This document shows positions 55,247 through 62,968 of a stretch of 64,000 nt of DNA, piece after piece. The notes under the pieces are model-generated. The model made no database searches, was not told where the DNA came from, and saw nothing but the letters and a program-made list of their open reading frames with translations. The stretch is from Marinobacter persicus (GTDB taxonomy: Bacteria; Pseudomonadota; Gammaproteobacteria; Pseudomonadales; Oleiphilaceae): assembly GCF_900114155.1 (NCBI RefSeq), contig NZ_FOSC01000004.1, positions 1-64,000 of the forward strand, given 5' to 3'. Made by a program: the position numbers and the translations under genes. The first letter of the stretch is position 1. The number at the start of each line of letters is the position of its first letter.

Positions 55247-56691
55247 GGTTCTGGCCCCGGCGCGCCGCCGGGCAGCTGGCGCTGCTACTGGTCCTGGTAC
55301 TGTTGGTGGCGCAAATCATCACCATCGCGATACTGGCGGGTGAGCGCCAGGGTGCCTTGCGCAGTGCGAGTCTTGAGCACGTGCTGCAGCGGGTTGCCGA
55401 CGCCCATGCGTTGCTGGATACCACCGACCCGGAGCGCCAGGAGCGGGTCCTGCGCGCGCTTTCCAGCCCGACCCTGCAGCTTTCCATCGACACAACACCC
55501 TACCTGCCCCGCGATGAGGGTTCGGCCATGGCCGGGCGGCTGGCCCGGGAGTTTGAAACGCCCCCGACCGGCATGCGCGCCAGCATGGAGGCGGACGAAG
55601 AGGAGTGTCTGCCTGACCGTTATCGTCATCGTGAGGAAGATCATGACCGGGACGATGACGATCATGACGAGGAACACGACGAAGACCATGATGAAGAAGA
55701 CGAACATCGTGATGACGAGTACCACGAAGAGGACGATGACCGGCACGAATGCCCGCCCATTCTGACCGCCTCGCTGCCCCTGGCGTCCGGGCAATGGCTT
55801 AACGCCCGGGCCCAGCCACCGGCGCCTTCCTGGCTCTGGCTCAAGGCGACCCTCACCAGCGTGGGTATTACCGCGGTGCTGCTGGTGTTAACGCTCGTGC
55901 TGGCGATTCGCCGCATTCTGCACCCGGTGAATGAACTGAGCCGCGCCGCCCGAGCGTTCGGGCGGGGTGAAAAAATCGAGACGCCGGAGCGGGGCCCCGA
56001 GGATATCCGGGAAGTGACCCGTGCCTTCAACGAGATGCAGCATCAAGTTAGCCGGGCCCGGGAAGACCAGGCCCGTTTGCTGGCGGCCCTGGCCCACGAC
56101 CTGAGAACGCCGATCACCTCCATGCGCCTGCGGGTGGAAATGCTGCCGGAAGGCGAGGACCGCAATCGGCTCCTGGATTCCCTGCGGGAGATGCAGCAGC
56201 TGGCGGAATCGACCCTGGATTTCATTCGGGGCAGCACAACGGAGATGCACCGCAAGTACGACCTTGAATCATTGCTGGACAGTCTGTGTGGAGATCTGCA
56301 GGAGATGGGGCTGGCAGTAACATTGGCTGATGGCCCCAGGTGTGTGCTTCACGGTCAGCCGGAAGCGGCCAGGCGGGCCCTTCGAAATCTCATCGAGAAT
56401 GCGGTGAATTACGGCGAGCGGGCGGAGGTATCCCTTGACTGCTCGGAACACGAAGCAATTGTGACCATTGTCGATCAGGGGCCGGGTATTCCCGAAACAG
56501 AATACGAGCGGGTGTTCCAGCCGTTTTACCGCCTGGAACAGTCCCGCAGCCGGGACACCGGCGGTGCCGGGCTGGGGTTGGCCATTGCCCGTACCCTGGT
56601 CCGGGCAATGGGTGGCGATATCCAGCTGGCACGTGGCCCCTCCGGGCAAGGGTTGCAGGTAACGGTCACTTTGCCCAAGGGCGCAGCTTAA
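55243..56691 (+). CDS. Sensor histidine kinase with Asp/Glu/His-rich periplasmic loop
   Basis: 482 residues. Helix about 11-31, periplasmic region, helix about 196-220, HAMP, HisKA (LLAALAHDLRTPITSM) and HATPase_c (LRNLIENAVNYG, DQGPGIP, GAGLGLAIA). Residues 117-170 of the periplasmic part are almost entirely Asp, Glu, His and Arg, and are bracketed by Cys122 and Cys170. This suggests direct cation or metal binding, possibly within a disulfide-closed loop. It is translationally coupled to the regulator. Confidence 0.92.
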
Positions 56692-56716
56692 GCCTTCTTT
56701 TCAGGTGGAGAACCCT

Positions 56717-58462
56717 TTAATCCAGCCAGTCGCCTGGCCGAGGCGTTGTAAAGTGTCTGATGCGTTGGGGAGGCGGGCAATCGCTTTTCGCCTGCTGATC
56801 GGTGAGCAGGAGATAGCTCTCTCTGTGCGCTGTGCCCAGCGCATGCGCGCCTTTCATCGTGAAGCACGACAGGCGGGCTGAGGCTTCAACCATCAGATAA
56901 CTGTCGGGAGTCTCCTGCATCCAAAGCCAGGCGTTGCGGTTTTCCTGCTCAAGTGTGCTGAAAAAACTGAAATGAGTAAAATCCCGTTTCGAAAATAACA
57001 AAAACTGCTCGCTGAAATTGATCATGCCTAACTGACCGTGAGCGGGTATATGCTGCTCGGCAGCCGCCAGAACATTTCGGGGTGTGCGTAGTGGTTCAAG
57101 AACACGATATCCCCACGTGGTGAATACCAGCCAGCTGATCATCAAGGCTACAAAGAATCTTGCCAGGGCACTCGAGCGCCAGAACCTCACAAGGCCAATC
57201 AGCCAAACCAGTCCGAGACAGAACACCAGAGTGCCTGCCTCGTGCAGATGCGAAAGGTTCTGTGTGTAGTCGGTAATTTTTGCCACCAGATGCGGGTGAT
57301 CGTTCCACGCCAGAATTCCGATGGTTATCAGAGCGGTGGCCAGTAAGCTATGCACTCCCGTCAGAACGGGGGAAAACCATCGTGCGGGCTTCTGCTCAGC
57401 CAAAATCGGCGCCAGGCTTAGCGCAAGAAGTGGCAGGGCTGGCAAAATATAGACCCCCCGCTTGCCAGGGCTCAAACTGAAAAATGCAATGACCAGCGCC
57501 ACCCATACCAGCATTGTCAGGATCACGGGTTGGCTGCGAAGGGCCCGTAATAATGGACGTGCCAGTGCCAGGAGCAACAATGGCAAAGGAAACCAGAGTG
57601 TGGGGACAACACTCGAGAGGTAATAATGCCAGGGATTGATGTGGCCCCAGGAGTCGGCATACCGTTCGCCAGTTTGCTTGAACAGGATGTTGTTCCTGTA
57701 GGCCAGGGCTTCATCGGTGCCCAATTGACTGACCTGTAGAGTCATGGGGATCAGCCAGGCAGCGACAACCAGAACCATCACCACGGGGCCGAAGGCGCAT
57801 CGCCAGGTCAGGCTGTCAGAAAATCGGCTATTATCCTGAATTTTCAGTGCAATGATCGGCACAAACAACAGGGCGGGTAAAAAACCGACACCCTTGGTAA
57901 TGATGCCGAGCCCCATGAATCCCCAGGCCGTGAAGTACCACTTCCATGATCGTCGGATAAAAAAGTGATAAATCAGGCCATAGCAGGCGACCATGATCCA
58001 GCAGGCGACCATGGCATCAATTTGTGCTCTTTGAGCCTGAATCAGGAACTGAGGAGCCAATATCAGCAACAAGGCAGCGAGGGCGCCTGTGCTTTGGTTC
58101 CATAAGCGGGTGCCGAGATTAAACACCAATGCGAGACTGAGCAGGCTGCACAAAGCGTTGGGCAACAGGAAAGCGAGCTTCAGGTTGCCGGTGAGCCAGA
58201 AAAAAGCGGCGATACTCCACATGAATACGGGTGGCTTGTCCGGGTAGAGTTCGCCTCCTCTCATGGGAAGCAACCACTGGCCAGAGGTCACCATTTCACG
58301 AGCGACTTCCGCAAAACGTGGTTCATCGGCCGGCCACGGAGAGCGCAAGCCAATGCCGCTGAAGATCATGATCGCCGCGAAGGCAAGTAATGAAAGCATC
58401 AGCCGGTTGCGGGGAATATTATCCAGTACATCAGTTAACGGTGGGGTACGTGAGATAAGCAT
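56717..58462 (-). CDS. ArnT-like membrane glycosyltransferase (GT83/PMT family)
   Basis: 581 residues with about twelve membrane helices. It has the acidic first-loop motif ADEPRFAEVAREM and GGELYPDKPPVFMW typical of ArnT/PMT-family lipid-linked sugar transferases, then a C-terminal periplasmic part. ArnT moves aminoarabinose from undecaprenyl phosphate to lipid A; relatives transfer galactosamine or other sugars. The operon (TCS, GT2, TVP38) supports a role in lipid A decoration, but no arnA, arnB or arnD is present, so the sugar is not known. Confidence 0.85.
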   Translation of the reverse strand: MLISRTPPLTDVLDNIPRNRLMLSLLAFAAIMIFSGIGLRSPWPADEPRFAEVAREMVTSGQWLLPMRGGELYPDKPPVFMWSIAAFFWLTGNLKLAFLLPNALCSLLSLALVFNLGTRLWNQSTGALAALLLILAPQFLIQAQRAQIDAMVACWIMVACYGLIYHFFIRRSWKWYFTAWGFMGLGIITKGVGFLPALLFVPIIALKIQDNSRFSDSLTWRCAFGPVVMVLVVAAWLIPMTLQVSQLGTDEALAYRNNILFKQTGERYADSWGHINPWHYYLSSVVPTLWFPLPLLLLALARPLLRALRSQPVILTMLVWVALVIAFFSLSPGKRGVYILPALPLLALSLAPILAEQKPARWFSPVLTGVHSLLATALITIGILAWNDHPHLVAKITDYTQNLSHLHEAGTLVFCLGLVWLIGLVRFWRSSALARFFVALMISWLVFTTWGYRVLEPLRTPRNVLAAAEQHIPAHGQLGMINFSEQFLLFSKRDFTHFSFFSTLEQENRNAWLWMQETPDSYLMVEASARLSCFTMKGAHALGTAHRESYLLLTDQQAKSDCPPPQRIRHFTTPRPGDWLD

Positions 58463-58471
58463 AAGATGAGC

Positions 58472-59140
58472 TCAGGATGGGTCAGAGACCGGCTGTGCAA
58501 GGGATTGATTCCGTTGTTTCTGGTAGAGATAAGCACCGATGACAGAAGCCAGAATGAAAAGAAGCGCGCTGACAGCCAGTTGATAACGGTTGGCCTGGCC
58601 CATGCCCGCTCCGGCAAGGGCGAATACCAGCATTTGTGGCAGGTAACCAAGCGTGCTGCCTGCCAGAAATGGTAGGAAGCGAATCGAAGAGCAGCCTGCG
58701 ACAAGGTTAGTCAGCAGGTTGCTGCCGACCGGTAGTAGCCGAACCATCAGAATTTTCAGCAGGCTCTGTTCGTGAAAAAGCTTGTTGAACGAGTGCATTC
58801 GATGCCCGAAGCGTGTTGAAAGCACATCTCTCAGCAGCCACCGAGCCACCCAAAAACAACCCGTAGCGCCAATAGCGGCGGCCAGGGTTGATGTCACAAC
58901 TCCCTGCACTCCTCCTAGAGCAAAGCCCAGCGCAAAAGCCAACAGTTGTCGGGGGCCACCAATCCCGGTGAACAGGCCCCCGGCCAGACAAACCATGATC
59001 AGGCCACTGAGACCGTTATGGTTGAGGTAGCTGGCCAGTTGAACCTGGTCGCTTATTAACTCTAGCCAGCCATGCTCTACTGCCACATATCCGGTCAGGG
59101 CCAGCAGTGCAAATCCGAGCGAACGCACGACTAGCAGCAT
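58472..59140 (-). CDS. TVP38/TMEM64 (DedA-like) membrane protein
   Basis: 222 residues with five to six membrane helices. The conserved region around GGLFTGIGGPRQLLAFALGFALGG, then RFGHRMHSF and LLPVGSNLLTNLVAG, marks the SNARE-associated/VTT family. Relatives are implicated in lipid scrambling across the inner membrane. AAGGAG precedes the ATG at 59140. It lies between GT2 (1-bp gap) and ArnT-like (9-bp gap) genes and could help recycle or flip undecaprenyl-linked sugar. Confidence 0.88.
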   Translation of the reverse strand: MLLVVRSLGFALLALTGYVAVEHGWLELISDQVQLASYLNHNGLSGLIMVCLAGGLFTGIGGPRQLLAFALGFALGGVQGVVTSTLAAAIGATGCFWVARWLLRDVLSTRFGHRMHSFNKLFHEQSLLKILMVRLLPVGSNLLTNLVAGCSSIRFLPFLAGSTLGYLPQMLVFALAGAGMGQANRYQLAVSALLFILASVIGAYLYQKQRNQSLAQPVSDPS

Positions 59141-59141
59141 T

Positions 59142-59915
59142 TCAAGCCTGCTCCTTGAAGAGCGTATCGCTGGTGTTGTCCGTTATGCTGGTGATCTGTG
59201 CAGAACGGGTCCGGTGGATCAGCCACATTACGCCAATCATATCGAGGATGCCGGCCCAGACTCGATTCCAGGCGTTGTACTTTGAAAGCCCGGCTACCCG
59301 CGGGCGATGATTGACAGCGACAACAGCTATGTCACCGCCAAGGCCTTTGACCAGGGCGGGAATGAATCGATGAGCGTGATTAAACCAGGGCAGCTTAAGA
59401 AAGGTGGACTTCGGGAACAGCTTCAGGCCACAGCCCGTATCCGGAACCCCATCATGCAGAAAGATATTGCGAACACGGTTAGCCAGGCGAGACTGGACGC
59501 GTTTCCAGGCGGTGTCTTTGCGATTGACACGGTAGCCGGCGACACAGAAATCTGCGGCCTGTGTTTGTAGTTCATTGGCTTTGTGCAGGAGTGCGGGTAT
59601 GTCTGTCGGGTCATTCTGGCCATCACCATCCATAGTGATGATCAGCGTGCCATGGGCCTGATGAATGCCCGTCGCGAGTGCTCCGCTTTGTCCAATGCTT
59701 CGCTCATGCCGGACCGTTATAAGCCGGCCGCCCAGGCCATTAGCGGTGCGTATAGCCGTAGTGAGCGTACGGTCGCTGCTGCCATCATCCACCAGCACGA
59801 CTTCGAAACCGGGATGATCACGCATAACATTGAATGTTTCAGTCAGCAGGGTGGCGATGTTGTACTGTTCGTCTTTGGCGGGAATTACCACTGACAGAGT
59901 ATGTTGCCGAGCCAT
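59142..59915 (-). CDS. Glycosyltransferase family 2, DPM1/ArnC-like
   Basis: 257 residues. GT-A fold with VVIPAKDEQYNIATLL, EVVLVDDGSSDRT and the metal-binding GTLIITMDGDGQNDPTDIP, as in polyprenyl-phosphate sugar transferases. A short hydrophobic tail (GILDMIGVMWLI) may anchor it. It likely loads a sugar on undecaprenyl phosphate for the ArnT-like enzyme. GGGAG precedes the ATG at 59915. A PmrA-type box lies about 70 bp upstream. Confidence 0.87.
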   Translation of the reverse strand: MARQHTLSVVIPAKDEQYNIATLLTETFNVMRDHPGFEVVLVDDGSSDRTLTTAIRTANGLGGRLITVRHERSIGQSGALATGIHQAHGTLIITMDGDGQNDPTDIPALLHKANELQTQAADFCVAGYRVNRKDTAWKRVQSRLANRVRNIFLHDGVPDTGCGLKLFPKSTFLKLPWFNHAHRFIPALVKGLGGDIAVVAVNHRPRVAGLSKYNAWNRVWAGILDMIGVMWLIHRTRSAQITSITDNTSDTLFKEQA

Positions 59916-59983
59916 TTATCCGATCTCCCAGAGTATGTCGGGGCCAGAACCCCGGTGTCCGGAAGTGATTATCGGTTGATGAC

Positions 59984-60000
59984 CTTAATTGAACCTTAAA
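59984..60000. promoter_or_regulatory. PmrA/QseB-type box upstream of GT2 operon
   Basis: CTTAAT and CTTAAA are separated by five bases, giving the 11-bp direct repeat seen in PmrA/BasR and QseB boxes. The site is in the gap between the sensor kinase gene (stop at 60017) and the GT2 gene (start 59915), so it may drive GT2-TVP38-ArnT separately from the two-component genes. Confidence 0.6.
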
Positions 60001-60016
60001 GGGCTGGCAGGGGGAG

Positions 60017-61417
60017 TTATCCTGCGGGCAGCCAGATGTGCACACACAGCCCCGGTTGCCCGTCGGCCCGATTGGCCAGTGATAACTGGCCGCCATGCAA
60101 TTCCGCGATTCGCCGGGCAATGGCCAGCCCCAACCCGGCGCCGCCGCCTATGCGCTGGTCGAGCCTGACGAATCGGCTCAATGCCCGTTCCCGCTCGGTC
60201 TCGGGAATGCCCGGGCCCTGGTCGCACACCGTGATCGAATAGCCTTCTCCCGACGGAGACAGGTGCGTGGTAATGATAGTGTGTTTCGGGCTGTACTGAA
60301 TGGCATTGGCCAGTAGCGAGCGCATCAGGGTGTTCATCAGTGCGCTGTGACACGGCACCTGGGCCTGGCCGTCGGTGTCGTCTTCCAGGGTTGGCTCGAT
60401 GTCTTTCCTGAGTGCCAATGGCACCACATCTGCGATGCTCTGCTCGATCAGGGCGGACAGGTTATGGGGCGCCGGCTTGCCGTCCAGCCCGGCATCAACC
60501 CGGCTCAGCAGCAGCATCTGCTCGACCAGGTGCACCATTCGGTCCACCGCGCTGGTCAGGCTGCGGAATTGTTCCGGGTTATCCGCACAGGCTTTCTCCA
60601 GGTTGAGTCGCAACACCGACAGGGGCGTGCGCAATTCATGCGCAGCGTCGGCCGAGAAGCGCCGTTCCCGTTCAAGCGCCAGATTCAGGCGCTTGAGCAG
60701 GCCATTGACCGCCTGCACCAGTCCGGCTACTTCTTTGGGGGCCTGGCGGTCATCGAGCGGATGAATGTTTTCCGGTGCCATGTTCCGCACGGGCGCTTCC
60801 AGCCTGCGCAGAGGGCGGAAACTCAGTTGGGTTGCGGCAATCACGGCCAGAGCCAGTAATGGCAGAGCGATCAGCAGGGGCAGGATGTTGCCCAATGCCA
60901 GCTCCTGGCTCAGTTCCTGGCGGATGTCCTCCCGTTGGGCGGTGCGAATCCAGAAGCCGGTCTCCGGATCATGAAGGGTAAAGGTTCGCCAGCGGTAGCC
61001 GGTGGATTCCGCCCAGGTGTAACCCGGCACCAGCCCTTCGCTGTCGTCCGCTTTTAAAGTGTCCAGAACAGGCTCACCCTCGGCACTCCAGACTTCGAAC
61101 GCCAGCTTCTTTTCATACTTGTGGCCTGCGCCGTTGGGCAGAACTTCGTCCCGGTCCGCCTCCAGTTCGGCGTCCGGGAGGCTGGTGTCAGGTAGCTGGA
61201 GCGTGTCCCGCAGCGTGGTGGCGAGCTGGTCTGCAGACTGGGTATCAACAAGATGGCGGACCACGCCCTGAACAATCCTCGTGCTCTGGGCCAGTTCCGC
61301 ATCGAACAGTTCTTCGAGTTCGTGGTTGCTCTCCACATAGCTCCAGCCGGCGGCCACCATGGCAATCAACAGCACGGCCGAGGTCACCAGCAAAATCAGG
61401 GTGCGGGTCAGTGACAT
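60017..61417 (-). CDS. Sensor histidine kinase, QseC/PmrB type
   Basis: 466 residues. Helix about 7-28, periplasmic domain of about 130 residues, helix about 170-190, HAMP-like linker, HisKA (FSADAAHELRTPLSVL) and HATPase_c (LLANAIQYSP, DQGPGIPE, GAGLGLAIARRI). The periplasmic fold resembles QseC/PmrB sensors of the 2CSK N-terminal type. It overlaps the response regulator by 10 bp. Ligand not determinable. Confidence 0.92.
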   Translation of the reverse strand: MSLTRTLILLVTSAVLLIAMVAAGWSYVESNHELEELFDAELAQSTRIVQGVVRHLVDTQSADQLATTLRDTLQLPDTSLPDAELEADRDEVLPNGAGHKYEKKLAFEVWSAEGEPVLDTLKADDSEGLVPGYTWAESTGYRWRTFTLHDPETGFWIRTAQREDIRQELSQELALGNILPLLIALPLLALAVIAATQLSFRPLRRLEAPVRNMAPENIHPLDDRQAPKEVAGLVQAVNGLLKRLNLALERERRFSADAAHELRTPLSVLRLNLEKACADNPEQFRSLTSAVDRMVHLVEQMLLLSRVDAGLDGKPAPHNLSALIEQSIADVVPLALRKDIEPTLEDDTDGQAQVPCHSALMNTLMRSLLANAIQYSPKHTIITTHLSPSGEGYSITVCDQGPGIPETERERALSRFVRLDQRIGGGAGLGLAIARRIAELHGGQLSLANRADGQPGLCVHIWLPAG

Positions 61418-62094
61418 GGTTCGGCCTCTGCCGCAGCGCTGTCCAGCAGGTAACCGACGCCCCGCACGGTACGGATAGTGCTCTTGCCAACCCGGCGGCG
61501 CAGGTGGTGAATGTGCACTTCCAGAGCATTGCTTTCCGCGCCCGCTTCCCAGCCGTACAGTTGTTCCTCCAGCCGGCGGCGTGTCGCCACCTGATCCGGG
61601 TGGCGCATAAGGTATTGCAGGATCTGGAATTCACTGCGCGGGAGGGTGTTGGCCTGGTTGTCGAGAATAAGCTGACCGGAGTCGGTATTCAGTGTCAGGC
61701 GCCCCACCTGAAGTCCGGACAGGCAGGGCCCATTGGCACCACGGCGGGTCACCGCCCGAATGCGCGCCTTGAGTTCGGCCATGGCGAAAGGCTTGGTGAG
61801 GTAATCATCCGCACCGGCGTCCAGGCCCTGGAGTTTCTCATCCAGTTCGGTGCGGGCGGTCAGAATGATGATGGGCGTCCGGTTACCTTTTTGCCGGGCT
61901 CTTCGCACAACCTCCAGGCCATCCAGTCGCGGCAGGGTCAGGTCGAGAATGATCAGGTCAAACGAGTCTTCCACGATGGCGTTCACCGCCTGTTGGCCGT
62001 CGTCCAACCAGTCTACGGTGTTCTGGTCCTCGCGCAGCATGTCCAGCATGGTTTGCGCCAGGGGGTGATCGTCTTCTACCAGCAGTATTCGCAT
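61408..62094 (-). CDS. Response regulator, PmrA/QseB type
   Basis: 228 residues. Receiver with LVEDD, phospho-Asp in LIILDLTLPRLDG and Lys in DDYLTKPFA; winged helix with SEFQILQYLMRHPDQVATRRRLEEQLYGW and IRTVRGVGYLL. This belongs to the PmrA/QseB/BasR group, whose DNA sites are CTTAA direct repeats, and such repeats lie just upstream. It is first in an operon with the sensor. Confidence 0.93.
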   Translation of the reverse strand: MRILLVEDDHPLAQTMLDMLREDQNTVDWLDDGQQAVNAIVEDSFDLIILDLTLPRLDGLEVVRRARQKGNRTPIIILTARTELDEKLQGLDAGADDYLTKPFAMAELKARIRAVTRRGANGPCLSGLQVGRLTLNTDSGQLILDNQANTLPRSEFQILQYLMRHPDQVATRRRLEEQLYGWEAGAESNALEVHIHHLRRRVGKSTIRTVRGVGYLLDSAAAEAEPCH

Positions 62095-62141
62095 CGCTTG
62101 CGCCCTGTTTGCCCTACCGCCCTAGAGTCTGCCACAGAAAG

Positions 62142-62191
62142 CTTAAGGCGAGCTTAAGAATTCTGTCCGGTTTGGTTAAGGGTTGCTTAAG
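62142..62191. promoter_or_regulatory. Two PmrA/QseB-type boxes in divergent promoter
   Basis: Half-sites start at 62142 (CTTAAG), 62153 (CTTAAG), 62175 (GTTAAG) and 62186 (CTTAAG). Each pair has a five-base spacer, and all four starts fall on an 11-bp grid. They lie 48-97 bp from the response regulator start and 70-119 bp from the hemolysin-family gene, so either or both promoters could respond. Confidence 0.75.
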
Positions 62192-62260
62192 CCCTGGGCC
62201 TTACTCTGGCAATCGTGATGAAAAGGCATGAGGCCTTCTTTCGATTGCTGGAGTGCAGCC

Positions 62261-62968
62261 ATGACCGACCCGATGACAATATCCGCCTGTTGCCCGCCGG
62301 AGTCCCCGGACGTGGTGCCGGTGTTCCGGTGCGCCGGTCGCTGGCTCAGTGAGATTAAGGCCGACACCGAAACCGCCGCGAAAACCACCGCCTTTATTCG
62401 CCGACGCTTCCTGCAGGCCTATGGCGCCGAGCCGGTGTTGCGGGTGCCGGGCCTATTGGCGTTGACCACGGCCCAGGGTTCGTTACTGGCTGCCGTGGGT
62501 GTTCGTAGTGCCGGTCAGGAGCGTCTGTTTCTGGAGGACTATCTGTCCACGCCGGTGGAAACCGTGATGCCGGCCCCCGGTCAGGATCGCAACGACATTG
62601 CTGAAATCGCGCATCTGGCGGGGGTGGAAGCAGGCGTGAGCCGATACCTGTTTGCGTCCCTGTCGCTGTGGCTGCACAACGCGGGCTTCCGCTGGGTGGT
62701 CTGTACCGGCACCGATCAACTTCGTAACAGCTTCCACCGACTGGGCATTCCCACCCAGGTGATTGCCAACGCCGACCCTGCCCGACTTGCCGACGGTGGC
62801 GCGGGCTGGGGACGTTACTACGAGCACCAGCCGGTGGTCATGGCCATTCGCGTGGCCGATGGTATTGCCGCATTGGAAAATGGCGGCTTGCTTCGACTGG
62901 TGCAGCCCGTGGCGTCTGCAACGGTCAACCACGCCAACGGAGGTGCGGTTTATGGCCACCTTGCCTGA
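62261..62968 (+). CDS. Thermostable-hemolysin-family protein
   Basis: 235 residues, no signal peptide. It resembles the thermostable hemolysin (delta-VPH) family, which has an acyltransferase-like (GNAT-type) fold: IRRRFLQAYGAEP, LLAAVGVRSAGQERLFLEDYL, IAEIAHLAGVEAGVSRYLF and VCTGTDQLRNSFHRLGI. The name is historical, and a biosynthetic transferase role is plausible given the AMP-ligase gene it overlaps by 17 bp. The ATG at 62261 has GGAG upstream. Confidence 0.85.
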   Translation: MTDPMTISACCPPESPDVVPVFRCAGRWLSEIKADTETAAKTTAFIRRRFLQAYGAEPVLRVPGLLALTTAQGSLLAAVGVRSAGQERLFLEDYLSTPVETVMPAPGQDRNDIAEIAHLAGVEAGVSRYLFASLSLWLHNAGFRWVVCTGTDQLRNSFHRLGIPTQVIANADPARLADGGAGWGRYYEHQPVVMAIRVADGIAALENGGLLRLVQPVASATVNHANGGAVYGHLA

